Of a stretch of 64,000 nucleotides of DNA, positions 33,962 through 51,199 are shown piece by piece. The DNA is taken from the NCBI GenBank assembly GCA_949775045.1, contig OX459108.1, positions 1,484,623 to 1,548,622 on the forward strand, read 5' to 3'. This DNA comes from Metridium senile. Taxonomy: Eukaryota; Cnidaria; Anthozoa; Actiniaria; Metridiidae. The translations under genes were made by a program, and so were the position numbers. The notes under the pieces were generated by a model. That model was not told where the DNA came from. It did no database searches and worked only from the letters and a program-made list of their open reading frames with translations. Position 1 is the stretch's first letter. Each line of letters begins with the position of its first letter.

Positions 33962-36900
33962 ACAAAAAAACAACAAAAAAACAAACAGAGACTGTGTCCA
34001 TAGTGACTGTCATGACATACAATGTATCATTCAAAAATAACAATGTACATGTTATCATGCATACTCTATCACTTTATCAAATGTTTGGTGGATTATTTCT
34101 TTGACTTGATCAACATCATCTGGATGGATTCCCTTGAGACCAACAGAGAATGAAGAATCCTTAGTACCATTGTCAAATCTATTTGGGAAAATGTCAAAGA
34201 AAATAAGATAACGATTTTGATGATAGTCATGATGATCATTTAGACCAACATTGAATGAAGATTCCTTGGTACCATTGTCAAATCTATAGGGGAAAATGTC
34301 AAAGATATGATATGATAATGATGTTGATGATAGTCATGATGATCATTTAGACCAACATTGAATAAAGAATCCTTGGTACCATTGTCAAATCTATAGGGGA
34401 AAATGTCAAAGATATGATATGATAATGATGTTGATGATAGTCATGATGATCATTTAGACCAACATTGAATAAAGAATCCTTGGTACCATTGTCAAATCTA
34501 TAGGGGAAAATGTCAAAGATATGATATGATAATGATGTTGATGATAGTCATGATGATCATTTAGACCAACAGAGAATGAAGAATCCTTGGTACTATTGTC
34601 AAATCTATAGGCCGTGGGGAAAATGTCAAAGAAAATATGATAATGATGTTGATGTTGATGATAGTCATGATGGATGGATGGATCTTACATCAGTCAATAG
34701 CTAATTAAAATATATATTGTATTTACAAATACTAAATATAAAAGCTTGGTTACTGTTTTACTTGTCAAGGCAGTGGGAAATGATGATGATATTAATGATG
34801 ATGATGATGGTTTATGGCAATGGTGATAATGATGATGGTGTAATGATAAAAATAATGGTGATGATGATGATGATGATAAATATTATGTTGATGATAACAA
34901 TGTCAACATGATGATGATTACAATATTATTATCATTACTGGTAACAATGTCAATGTTTATAATAGTAATAATGACAATAGTGATGATTGTTTAATGATGA
35001 TGACTGCAATCATCATGATGGTAATAATGATATTTAACAGGTTCCCATTTAAATCTGTACTTTTCCATTTAAATCTGTACTTATGCAAATTGTGTTGATG
35101 TGTGCTAAACACACAGATCAACCAATCAGAGTATACTATTTCTGAAGTGAACTTCTCTGATTGGTTGATCTGTGTGTTGAGCACACATCAACAAAATTTG
35201 CATAAGTACAGATTTAAATGGGAACCTATTATTTATATAATATTTAGTATAACTCACCCAGTTCCAGGTGAATAGTCAGATCCAATATTAGGTTCAATAA
35301 GTGATTGATAGAATGGAGATGTTGGTCCATCAAGCAGTAAAGATGACAAAATACTCATTACAAAACCTTCAAATGGATCTGTTGCACTGAAAACAAAAAA
35401 GTACAATCAAAAACAAAATCTACCAGCAATAGTCCAGTTTAACGTTATCTAGCACAACTGTACAATTTGACAAAAGGCGTGTTTGTACTGGGATAATCTC
35501 GATTTGTAGTACATTTTAAATGTGTTTTCGCTTGTTTAGGGGTATTATTTGCACGTGCTTGCCTTGTAATTTGAGAATATTTTGACAACAAATCCTGGTT
35601 TAGCCTGAGCAAATGAATAGTACAGCGGTGATAGATAACATGAAACTGGAGTATTGAAAGAGACAACAAGTAAGTAAAACACAATTACGTCTCAACGCGC
35701 ACAACTTCCATTTCTATCTTTGAAAGGCATGTTGCTTTTGACAACCGTTTTAAAATGTTGGTGGTTTCCCTGAAAATGGACAATGGTCCCCTTCAAAGTA
35801 ATTTGTACCATCTTGAAAGGTAGCTGGACCTTTGCATTGAAGCAAGACGAACATTGAGCTTGCAGTGATAGAGACCTTTTTTACACCTTGTTGGACAATT
35901 ATTCAGGTATCTCTATCATTGCAAGCTCAATGTTTGTCTTGCTTCAATGTAAATGTCTGACTAGTACCTTTCAAGATGGCTCAGTGTGGTTGATAATGGC
36001 AACTCTACCAGTTTATAAATGTGGTTTAATATTGTACTGTCAAGGTGTGCAGTTAGAAACTCTAGTTACAACTTTTTAATATTTTTTTTATATTCTATAT
36101 GAATTTATATTCTATGTTGTAAATATTTATATATATGATATATATTTCTAAAACAGTTAATTATGCATCAGAGCATTTTTTTAATTATTTCTCTTATATA
36201 GCTATACATATATTTTAATATTAGTTTATATCATTCCATACACATTGTAAACGCATCGAGATTTTTAGATGTGTCTAAAAACATATATTATTATTATTAT
36301 TACAAACTCTAACAAACTTGTGTGTCGAAAATGTCACACAGTGACAAAAATGTCACACAGTGACAAAAATGTCACACAGTGACAAAAATGTCACACAGTG
36401 ACGAAAATGTCACTCAGTTCTTGGTCAGTTCAAATACAAATAACACTGGGAACTGGGAAGGGAACTATTATAATACTACAAGTAAGTGTCTGTTATATAT
36501 ACCTGTTGATAAGATAGTTCATACTGATAATGGTCTGCTTGTTTGGATCAGCTGCCATTGGGTCAATAGGACCGGATAGACTAGACTCTCTCTATTAATT
36601 GAAATAACTAAATATCAATGTTTTGCTGAAAACACACAGACAGACAAACAAACAGACATATAATGTGTGTTTTTCACCCACAATTATTTAAGTTGCAACC
36701 CCCACTGTTGAGTGGTCTACAATCAAAGATTTAGTAGTTATATTAATTATGTATTATCCAGTCACTGAAGGTGGTTGTGGTCGGAATTAGTTAATGTACG
36801 TCCTCAGTGGTTCTCTTAGTCCCCCATTGCAGGTTAGTAAGTGTAGTGTGTGTTAGTATGAGCTGGTCAATGACGGTGGTCACAGCAAGGGTTTGTTACA

Positions 36901-37738
36901 TCCTCAGTGGTTCTCTTATGTCCCCCATTGCAGGTTAGTGAGTGTAGTGTGTGCTAGTATGAGCTGGTCATTGACTGTGATCACATGCAACAAGGGTTTG
37001 TTACATCCTTGGTGGTTCTCTTATGTCCCCCATTGCAGGTTAGAGAGTGTAGTGTGTGTTAGTATGAACTGGTCAATGACGGTGGTTACAGCAAGGGTTT
37101 GTTACATCCTCAGTGGTTCTCTTATGTCCCCCATTGCAGGATAGTGAGTGTAGTGTGTGCTAGTGAGCAAGTTAAAGAGGGTGGTCATGGCCAGAGTTTG
37201 TTACATCCTCAGTCCCTCATTGCAGGTTTGGGAGTGTGCAGTCACAGAAGATAGTCAATGCAATGCAGGTTTATCTGACAAACAACCTTCAGTTGCTTAA
37301 AATTAATTTGTTGTGCTAACCGTTGCTGTCCATCTGTTTTCATGAGGAATGTCAGTGTTGGTATCCAGTCTAGTAAAGTTCTTTAATGCCAGGTTATTGA
37401 TGAGCTGAAGATGCAGCTCTACAGGGATATCACCATATGTATAAAACCTGAAGAACAGACGATAACATTATATCAAAAACCGTACATCAAATTATGCAGA
37501 ATGATATATACATTGTCAATCATTCATTGATGGTGACTATACACTATTCTTTATTGGCTATGGGTGTTATTATCTACTTGTCTATTACCTTGAATTGCTT
37601 GGATGGTAGTGTGAGGAATGAAACTGTTTGAGCTGTTCCCACTGGTATAAGGTAAAACAAAATATAAGGTTAACATCACCATCACAAACCATCATCATCA
37701 TCATCACCCAGTCATCATCATTCATCACCACCACCATT

Positions 37739-37778
<40 letters not shown>

Positions 37779-40700
37779 CCATCATCATCACCCAGTCATC
37801 ATCATCATCATTCTTCACCACCATCATCATCATCATCAACATTATCATCATCACCACCATCATCATCATCACCACCATCATCATCATCACCACCATCATC
37901 ACCACCACCACCACCACCACCATCATCATCATCACCATCATCATCATTCATAATCATCATCACCAACACAATCACCACCATCATTATCATTCCATTTAAT
38001 ATACGTACTGTTAAGTCAGGAATACAGAGTGGGTCCCCACCACTATTATGGCTGTATGTATGACTGGGAAGAAGCTTGTTCTGTGCACAGTTGACATAGA
38101 TGGAGTCAGATGTTGACATTGCTCCCTTCATTTCATTGAATACAATACCCTTAAAGACCAGAGAAGATGAAGGATTGGATAAGTCTTCATTCTCCAGTCT
38201 CCAACCTTCCTGCCTGGAAAACAAACAAAAGTACAGTAAACATAAGTATGCTTTAAACAAACAAACTTGAGCCCAAAGCAATGCTCAAACTCAGCTGTAT
38301 AATAGGACAGTCAGCACCAAATTGAAGCATTGTTTAGGATTGGTTTAAAAAACAATAGAGTCTTTCCAAACAATCTGTCTATGACCTGTTGACTCAAAGT
38401 CTGAAAAAAATAGCTTTAAAGTCATCTGGCTTTGAGCTATAGGTGGACCTACAGTGACATATTTTTTATGGTTTTGCCAACCAACCATTGTTATTAGAAC
38501 AAAGAAAATTACAAATTTATTGTGAAAATGGTTGGCAAATTAGCATCACAATACCAACACTTGTAAACACTTCAAAGATAACAATAGCTTATGACTTATG
38601 TCTTACCAAAAGTCCAGTTCTTTCAGTTGTGGGTAAAAGACAGCATCTAAATATACTGTTAACAGGTTCTGGAAATCCTTAGGGTTTTGTGTAGAGAATG
38701 GATACATAGTGACATCACTTGCTATAGGAAACAAATAAAAACAAATGAAAACAAATGATTTTGGTCACAATAAGTAATGTTTTACAGTATGAGAGGCTGT
38801 GCTGTATCGGCAGATGAACAAAATTGGCAGATGAACACAATCATATGAAAGACATAATTATGTGTGAAGTCCAAGTTGACAAAAACATCTATTCTACCTG
38901 TGAATGCATTCATAAATGTTGCCAGTGATCTATTCAACATCTTAAAGAATGGATCTCTACATGGAAACTTCTCTGACCCACACAGTGTGGTATGCTCTAG
39001 AATATGAGAAATACCAGTACTGTCCATCGGTGTGGTACGGAATCCAACACTATTGGGAAAAAAAGAATCATTAACAGTTTATCAACAAGCATATGTTAAT
39101 GTCCTTATTATACCCTTCTCAATCTTTTCAGCATTTAAGAATGCCATAGTTAGCCATAGTTATGGCTGCAATTATTAGATTAAAATCAGAAACAAATTTT
39201 AAAATTGTTTAAAAAACATTTATAATTTCAAAAACACAGGTTGAGTTTGTTTGATGTGTTGTTCTCTCCCTCCCCTGGAGGGTTTTGCCACAATCATAAT
39301 ATTATCAATGTGAGTTTATTTGATGTGTTGTTCTCTCCCTCCCTGGGAAGGTTTTGCCACAATCATAATATTATCAATGTGAGTTTGTTTAATGTGTTGT
39401 TCTCTCCCTCCCCGGGAGGGTTTTGCCACAATCATAATATTATCAATGTGAGTTTGTTTAATGTGTTGTTCTCTCCCTCCCCGGGAGGGTTTTGCCACAA
39501 TCATAATATTATCAATGTGAGTTTGTTTAATGTGTTGTTCTCTCCCTCCCCGGGAGGGTTTTGCCACAATCATAATATTATCAATGTGAGTTTGTTTGAT
39601 GTGTTGTTCTCTCCCTCCTCGGGAGGGTTTTGCCACAATCATAATATTATCAATGTGAGTTTGTTTGATGTGTTGCTCTCTCCCTCCCCGGGAGGGCTTT
39701 AATTGCCACAATCATAATATTATCAATGTGAGTTTGTTTGATGTGTTGCTCTTTCCCTAATTGTAACAATGGTTCTATGGTTTTCCTTCCTCAGCAAAAA
39801 TCAACTTGTGAGTAAGTGTATTTTGTTGTTGTGGAATTGAGTATAAATGCAGACTACATAGAAGAGCCTCAATGGGTATTTTTCTACAATTGTGTCTATA
39901 GTTAATTCATAAAAAAATAATTATGATAGATGAATAAGCAGCGCACACGATCATACTAGAATGTCTTACCCAAACACATTGTTTGAATCATCTCTAGCGA
40001 TGTGAAGATGTTGTGCTCCTGTGGCATCATGGGTAAGTTGTATAGACACCAACGATAGCTCTGATATTGGTACAACCTATGGTTGATAACAGAATAGACA
40101 CTGACAATTTCACTACAGATGTATGTGGCATTGTTTCTAATTAATTGGCTTGCAAATAAACATAGAAATTACCCTGGATGAGGTGTGTACTACATTTATT
40201 AAATTCATGAATAATTATTAAGAATTTTACAAAAGAAATCACGTCCTTGACGAACTCTGTAAATCTGTGTATTCAAGAACATTGTCATATGGAAAATGTT
40301 GAAAAGTGCGGAAAACGATAAATAGTGTGATTTGGTGCGATTTTCGGGAAATAGTGCGGAGTCGAACCCTCACACTTTTTCAGATGCCATCTATATATAG
40401 TACTTTCAGTGTATCTGCAATTACACATTGAAATGTATTATCTTCTTAGCTTAGGTGCATATCCAAATAAGGTATTGAGTATGTAAACAAACCTTATTTA
40501 TTGTGTATCCATGGAGATGGTCACCTGGTTTCAATTGCTCTGAAAGAAGAAAAAAAAACGGGCAAATTATTGTGTCTCTTTTGGAAACTAGCTCCATTCT
40601 ATACAAGAAATGATTCAACGTGGCTACAATATTTCTCTGATGAGAGGAAAGTTTGTATGTTACATGTACAGATAATATGTTGTTTAATTTTTTGGGAAAT

Positions 40701-42117
40701 ATTTCATTTTGCAAAGTGCTGATTACTGTACTAATATGGTACGCCATATTTATTTTTTATTTATTTACCATAGTATTAAGAGCAGTCTCTCTCTTCGAGG
40801 CTTATATGCTCTGGTTTGAGACCTGACAGTTGTGCTGGGAGAATCCCCTACTCTTTTCGAAGAGCACAGCATGATCTTTTACGTCCACCTTATATAGGGA
40901 GTTAGAGTGAAGGCAGAATAGAAAACCTCCGGCTTTACCTCCTTGTCCGAGAAGACGAGGCACATAGAGAGTAAAGTGTCTTGCCCAAGGACACAATGTG
41001 ATTGCCCGGGATGGGAATTGAACCCAGACCATTAGGCCCAGACTTCAATCCCCTGACCACTAGACCATCACACCTCTCTATATTATTATATATACATACA
41101 TGTGTATTCTCAACATACCGGCAGCATCAAGTACAGAGGGTTTGGAACCTGTTTCTTGAAGCTGTTGTGAACATAAATATCTGTGTTGTGCCCTGGAAAA
41201 ATAATGATAATATTATTATATATATATATATTATACACCAAAACCATTAACAAAAAAAAATTAATACTCAACCGGGGTAACCAAACAATTAAATGGATCA
41301 TCAGAAATTCAATCAATATCAATGGATACAATTCCTTCATTGATATTTACTTCTATTTATTACACTTTCAACAGAGTTGTGGATTGTCTAACAGGTGGAA
41401 TTACACCTATAACCTAGACATCCATAATATCAAGTTGTATTTGATTAATCGAAGACCAATCAATAATCCCAATGACATCTACAAACGGTCATCATCAATT
41501 GACAATAATCTGAATAATAACGAAAATATGAATTGCAATAAGTGACAATTAAGCTATCGATTGCAATCGATTATCACAAACATGTTCTCCATCAAGTAGT
41601 AATTAATTGATTATCAAATTCATTAATGGGATATACTGTATACCCAAGGATACCAAATGCATAATACCAAACAATTAATTCAATGCATATCTTGGAAGAT
41701 CTGTCAAGAGCATCAAGTTCCTTTGACGGAATGCAGATGCGATTTCAATGCGCGCCATAAAATAGTGGTCTAGCAGCTATATGAATTAACAAACAGCGCT
41801 ACAAGCCACCAGATTACATAATCACAAATTCAATTGAAATAATAAACTTGTATTAAAAGATTTTTCTACAAAATTTTGGATAGATCACACCAGGAAAATG
41901 AAATATCATCTTGGCAAACGACGATCTTAGCAAATTATCTTACAATATAGTTCACTGTAGTGTACATTAAAAATCATAAAAATACACGTGCAAAACTTGC
42001 ATCACCTCGACATGTTTAACTATAACATAAATATAAGTCAAAATAAACGAGATACCTTGAAGCAACTCGATATAATGTCGGTGTACGAGACAGCACTCGT
42101 AATCCAGACTTCCACAT
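21746..42117 (-). CDS. PITRM1: Presequence protease, mitochondrial (M16C metallopeptidase), complete
   Basis: Matrix zinc peptidase that degrades cleaved presequences and other short peptides. Exons in coding order: 42056-42117, 41119-41192, 40493-40539, 39970-40076, 38898-39049, 38607-38721, 38009-38213, 37589-37641, 37321-37447, 36503-36591, 35258-35386, 34065-34178, 33459-33555, 33246-33323, 32858-32950, 32183-32282, 31642-31710, 31472-31519, 30810-30939, 30334-30454, 29406-29482, 29035-29200, 26571-26671, 25236-25344, 24379-24491, 23955-24008, 23552-23620, 22892-23006, 22109-22242, 21746-21845. They total 3048 nt (1015 residues; human is ~1037) and all joins are in frame. The N-terminus [20 protein letters not shown] is basic and Ser/Leu-rich, as in a mitochondrial presequence. 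The inverted zinc motif HILEH is at ~112-116 and the distal ligand is Glu ~213 in FNEMKG. The C-terminal half has [27 protein letters not shown] and [10 protein letters not shown]. No break or missing catalytic residue is seen. Confidence 0.97.
21900..22040. repeat. (GGAA)n / GGGA purine tract, PITRM1 intron 29
   Basis: GGAAGGAAGGAAGG followed by imperfect AAGGGAGGGA blocks, purine-only on the plus strand, between PITRM1 exons 29 and 30. Confidence 0.9.
22305..22890. repeat. (ATC/ACC)n microsatellite, PITRM1 intron 28
   Basis: Triplet array that runs up to the exon 28 donor (GT at 22890-22891 on the minus strand) and takes up most of the intron. Confidence 0.95.
23655..23925. repeat. (TTTG/CTTG)n repeat, PITRM1 intron 26
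   Basis: TTTG/CTTG/TCTG tetranucleotides fill nearly the entire 334-bp intron between PITRM1 exons 26 and 27. Confidence 0.95.
24058..24262. mobile_element. Palindromic MITE (AAGGCCCGGGCAAACGG ends), PITRM1 intron 25
   Basis: Arms AAGGCCCGGGCAAACGGTTT / AACGGTCT...GCCCGGGCCTT enclose repeats of TTCAACA. A truncated relative at 45385-45515 ends AAACCGTTTGCCTGGGCCTT. Confidence 0.85.
24555..25220. repeat. (ATC/ACC)n microsatellite filling PITRM1 intron 24
   Basis: Triplet array with higher-order units (CATCACAGCCACCACCAACA with TTATCATCACC) repeated about six times. It occupies most of the 744-bp intron between exons 24 and 25. Confidence 0.95.
25323..25490 (-). repeat. 69-bp tandem array carrying the PITRM1 exon 24 acceptor
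   Basis: The first 22 nt of exon 24, its acceptor and ~45 nt of intron occur three times at a 69-bp period (unit starts 25323, 25392, 25461). The native acceptor is at 25345-25346. Both extra copies keep an AG before GTGTGC. Confidence 0.93.
25550..26520. repeat. 970-bp (GAT)n array with higher-order units, PITRM1 intron 23
   Basis: GAT triplets organised in higher-order units built from GATGATAGAGGTGATGATGG plus GTAATGATGATG blocks, repeated about eight times with few changes. The long open frames here result from the three-base period. Confidence 0.95.
26882..27137. mobile_element. MITE with internal ACTATCAT repeats, TSD TTA
   Basis: Ends AGCCTCGGTCAAACGGC and GCCGTTTGACCTCCGCT are inverted and bracketed by TTA on both sides (26879-26881 and 27138-27140), as for PIF/Harbinger. 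The interior is many ACTATCAT/ATGATAGT half-palindromes, an unusual self-complementary filling. Confidence 0.8.
27140..28817. other. PITRM1 intron 22, AT-rich middle part, no gene seen
   Basis: Contains one isolated monomer of the 52.2-kb satellite at about 27150-27210 (CCTTTTTGAAATAGGTGTAT) and a short duplicated stretch (CTACCGAGA... near 28552 and 28721, each followed by GAATTCGCCAGT). I see no supported exon or RNA gene. Confidence 0.5.
28818..29010. mobile_element. Palindromic MITE, GTCCCCTTCACAGTTCCC family, copy 3
   Basis: Same arms as the copies at 13085 and 20488. It ends only ~24 nt into the intron downstream of the PITRM1 exon 22 donor (exon end 29035). Confidence 0.85.
29230..29375. 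repeat. (GAAT/GGAT)n repeat, PITRM1 intron 21
   Basis: ATGAATGAATGGATG-type tetranucleotide array between exons 21 and 22. Confidence 0.9.
29763..30379 (-). repeat. 92/96-bp tandem array carrying the PITRM1 exon 20 donor
   Basis: The last 46 nt of exon 20, its donor and ~46 nt of intron are present seven times. Donor-equivalent exon ends are 30334 (native), 30242, 30146, 30054, 29958, 29866 and 29774. Six keep CAG/GTCAGT; the outermost has lost the GT. Units alternate 92 and 96 bp through a CTTA insertion. Confidence 0.95.
30660..30765. repeat. Short (ATC/ATT)n microsatellite, PITRM1 intron 19
   Basis: ATC/ATT triplets next to an inverted retroelement-like fragment (30470-30560), whose TGGTAGAGCGTATAAATACA resembles 1690-1712. 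Confidence 0.85.
31025..31455. repeat. (ATC)n microsatellite, PITRM1 intron 18
   Basis: ATC/ATT triplets filling most of the intron between exons 18 and 19, ending about 17 bp from the exon 18 donor. Confidence 0.95.
31780..31995. mobile_element. Fold-back MITE, GTGCTGTGTGCAGTTAT family, copy 2
   Basis: GCTGTGTGCAGTTATGAAG pairs with the TATAACTGCATACAGCAC side; inner GAAGTGTTCTGACAAGTACTTC. A second AAAGCATGTGC fragment follows at about 31965-31995. Confidence 0.7.
32632..32835. repeat. Tandem duplication in PITRM1 intron 15
   Basis: AACAGAGCTACAATTGTTTC with TTGGAAGAGAAGAAAACTGA and ACAAAGCCACACACTAACC recurs two to three times, with truncation. It does not include exon sequence. Confidence 0.85.
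33590..33970. repeat. (CAGA/CAAA)n then (CAA)n repeat, PITRM1 intron 12
   Basis: ACAGACAGACAG and AAACAGACAAAC blocks, then ACAACAACAACAA, filling most of the intron between exons 12 and 13. Confidence 0.95.
34134..34640 (-). repeat. ~107-bp tandem array carrying the PITRM1 exon 12 acceptor
   Basis: The first ~45 nt of exon 12, the acceptor and ~60 nt of intron occur five times. Exon-start equivalents are 34178 (native), 34283, 34390, 34497 and 34604 (spacing 105-107). The four extra copies read CTATAG before ATTTGACAATGG, so each keeps an acceptor AG. Confidence 0.95.
34775..35035. repeat. Degenerate (GAT/AAT)n microsatellite, PITRM1 intron 11
   Basis: ATGATG and AATAATG triplets between the exon 12 array and a palindromic MITE. 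Confidence 0.85.
35041..35225. mobile_element. Palindromic MITE with TTTAAATCTGTACTT ends, short form
   Basis: Ends GTTCCCATTTAAATCTGTAC and its complement. The core is GTGTTGATGTGTGCTAAACA, then CAGATCAACCAATCA, mirrored on the right arm. Here the terminal 20-bp unit is present twice on the left and once on the right. Compare the expanded copy at 56337-56922. Confidence 0.88.
35430..35660. mobile_element. MITE, TACTCCAGTTTCATGTTATC family, copy 2
   Basis: Left end AGTCCAGTTTAACGTTATCT, right end AGATAACATGAAACTGGAGT, with subterminal TTTGACAAAAGGCGTG. It starts about 45 bp beyond the acceptor of PITRM1 exon 11. Confidence 0.75.
35786..35990. mobile_element. Palindromic MITE, GTCCCCTTCACAGTTCCC family, copy 4, diverged
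   Basis: Recognisable arms (GGTCCCCTTCAAAG, GCTTGCAGTGATAGAGACC, CTTTCAAGATGGC) with many substitutions and a degraded right end, so probably an older copy. Confidence 0.7.
36320..36415. repeat. 19-bp tandem repeat, PITRM1 intron 10
   Basis: AAAATGTCACACAGTGACA repeated about five times. Confidence 0.9.
36770..37235. repeat. ~102-bp tandem repeat, PITRM1 intron 9
   Basis: Four good units and one poor one with TTGTTACATCCTCAGTGGTT, CTCTTATGTCCCCCATTGCA and GAGTGTAGTGTGTGTTAGTA. CCCCCATTGCAGG recurs at about 36821, 36922, 37026 and 37128. No exon sequence is included. Confidence 0.9.
37675..37995. repeat. (ATC/ACC)n microsatellite filling PITRM1 intron 7
   Basis: Triplets fill nearly the whole 367-bp intron between exons 7 and 8. 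Confidence 0.95.
39240..39760. repeat. 69-bp tandem repeat, seven copies, PITRM1 intron 4
   Basis: Unit: GAGTTTGTTTAATGTGTTGT, TCTCTCCCTCCCCGGGAGGG, TTTTGCCACAATCATAATAT, TATCAATGT. Because 69 is a multiple of three and the unit has no stop in some frames, both strands show a false repetitive open frame. Confidence 0.95.
40750..41082 (-). mobile_element. tRNA-derived SINE with V-SINE-like body, PITRM1 intron 2
   Basis: On the minus strand the head reads TGATGGTCTAGTGGTCAGG (A box) and TCTGGGTTCAATTCCCATCC (B box). TGTCCTTGGGCAAGACACTT follows, which resembles the conserved body of V-SINEs (family knowledge), and the element ends in an A-rich AAATAAATAAAAAATAAATA tail. A headless copy lies at 48860-49075. 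Confidence 0.8.
41193..42055. other. PITRM1 intron 1
   Basis: AT-rich, with many ATCAAT/AATAAT words between 41270 and 41600. No repeat family or extra exon is recognised. Confidence 0.5.
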
Positions 42118-42602
42118 TTTAAACAAATTATTATTTCACAACAAAATTCATTCAAACATTATGACACCGCTAAAACTTGTCATTTGGTCCGCCATTTTGT
42201 ATCCCATGATACTTTGCGGTAGTAAACTGAGTCCACATGAATTTTGAAATTTGAATTTTTCCTTTTTATAATAATTTTAAAATAATTTCAACACAAAACT
42301 TCTAAAACATTGAGAGGTAACTTTATTATATCCAAATAAATTGTAGTTTATTTCTTATTTTATTTTTTCCGGTTCTATAAAGTTCTCCCATAATCCTTTA
42401 GAGGTTTCAAATGGTCTGAGCCTCTGATCTGCGTCCAGCGGTATCCAAATGAGATAAACGGACGTTTGAAAAACAACAGAATCGCTGTTTCGCTTTGCAA
42501 TTTGTGTGATTTTCTTCCTTTTTTCTTACTTCTTATTCATCCTGATTGCATACAGAGGACAAGTGGTGTGATTTCTCGCTGCCTTTGTTGTCGAAAAGAG
42601 CA
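42118..42602. promoter_or_regulatory. Bidirectional promoter region of PITRM1 and CEP57
   Basis: 485 bp separate the two start codons. CCGCCATTTTG (42189-42199) is an exact YY1-type site, and ATCCCATGATACTTTGCGG just beyond it resembles the ZNF143-type CCCANNATNC-TTTGCGG element. CTCCCATAATCCTTTAGAG (about 42387) is a weaker relative. A second YY1-like AAGATGGCG lies in CEP57 intron 1 (42649-42657). Motif meaning is from vertebrate promoters; function here is inference. Confidence 0.6.
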
Positions 42603-50139
<7,537 letters not shown>

Positions 50140-50284
50140 ACATTCACTTGTATATAGAACTATATCATAGTTAATTATTATTAGTTAACAATACTTCGAT
50201 AATAATTATTTCTATATGAGACAATAACACAACTATACTATAAAGAACTGAACTTTATCATAGTTAATATAAATAGAAAACGCG

Positions 50285-50425
50285 CGCGCGTGCTGTGTGC
50301 AGTTATAAAGCACGCGGGGATTGACAGAACACGAGAGAAGTGTTAAGAGAAGCACGACGCGTTCGTAGCACTTCTCAAGTGTATTGACAATCCCCAAGTG
50401 CTTTAAAACTGTTTACAGCACTACA
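50285..50425. mobile_element. Fold-back MITE, GTGCTGTGTGCAGTTATAAAG family, copy 3
   Basis: CGTGCTGTGTGCAGTTATAA pairs with TTTAAAACTGTTTACAGCAC; GCACGCGGGGATTGACAGAA pairs with the right-side GACAATCCCCAAGTGC. It lies ~150 bp after the CEP57 stop, so probably in the 3' UTR. Confidence 0.75.
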
Positions 50426-50706
50426 AGCAAGTTGACTAGTCGCCGTCATGCTTACGAATGTTTGGTCGAATTCAAGTCTTACAGCATGTCGCAGGCTTAT
50501 CGCCGACACATGGAAGCCAGGCCGAACTCAGTACAACTACCCCCAGGCTACCCCCTCTCATACTTGTAATTGTACTAATTATCTTATTGTAAAGGTTACA
50601 CTGTTGTTACCAATTACCCCCAGGCAACCCGCCCCCGCCCCCCTCCCCCCATCATACTCGTAATTGTACTAATAATCTTATTGTAAAGGTTACACTGTTG
50701 CATTGT

Positions 50707-50712
50707 AATAAA
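50707..50712 (+). promoter_or_regulatory. Candidate poly(A) signal of CEP57
   Basis: AATAAA in GTAATAAATAAG, 568 bp after the stop. Two copies of TACTCGTAATTGTACTAATA-type sequence just before it (about 50560 and 50655) show a local duplication in this presumed 3' UTR. Confidence 0.35.
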
Positions 50713-50797
50713 TAAGTATAAGGTATAAAGTTGTCTGCAGGTAAACGGGTTCTTTTAACTCCTCGGAGATAGGTATATGGAGAGCAAGAAAACCTCC

Positions 50798-51040
50798 GTT
50801 CACATATACACCTATTTCAAAAAACGTCAGAAGGAGATCTGCAATCTGAGACCTAAGTGAATTTTTCGGGTACGGCAGTTTTTTCTCATTAAAAATTCGT
50901 TTGCGTGCACTTTCTGGCTTCGGATATGGCGATGGTAAATATATAAATCTGAATCTGCTATTGAATCACAAAAAAAGGCCAATTCATTTTGGATTCAGAT
51001 CTCCTTCTGACAACGTTTTTTGAAATAGGTGTATACACCT
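50798..51040. mobile_element. MITE with TACACCTATTTCAAAAA ends
   Basis: ACACCTATTTCAAAAAACGT with CAGAAGGAGATCTG on the left is mirrored by CAGATCTCCTTCTGACAACG and TTTTTTGAAATAGGTGTATA on the right. Confidence 0.85.
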
Positions 51041-51199
51041 ATTGCAAAAATCGTTGCTGAAGCCAAAGTCAACTAGTACTTTTAAGGCTGCAAAGGATGT
51101 CGGTATTTTGTCTCTTGTATTTTGTATTGTCTCTTGTTTACAGAGTCTAGCGACATCCTGTAGTCTGCACTTTTTCAAATATATATAGCAGTCTCTATT

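Noticed and set aside
39241..39711. Repetitive 23-residue open frame on both strands
   Set aside because: It results from a 69-bp intronic minisatellite inside PITRM1 intron 4 with no stop in some frames. No splice or start support, and the same frame is open on both strands.
41967..42155. 62-codon frame starting [14 protein letters not shown] as the PITRM1 start
   Set aside because: The other frame from 42117 gives a mitochondrial-type leader ([10 protein letters not shown]...) and joins exon 2 in phase; the first frame does not.
50448..50663. 71-codon frame after CEP57
   Set aside because: It overlaps a fold-back MITE and a local duplication, with no splice support or known similarity; more likely 3' UTR or intergenic.
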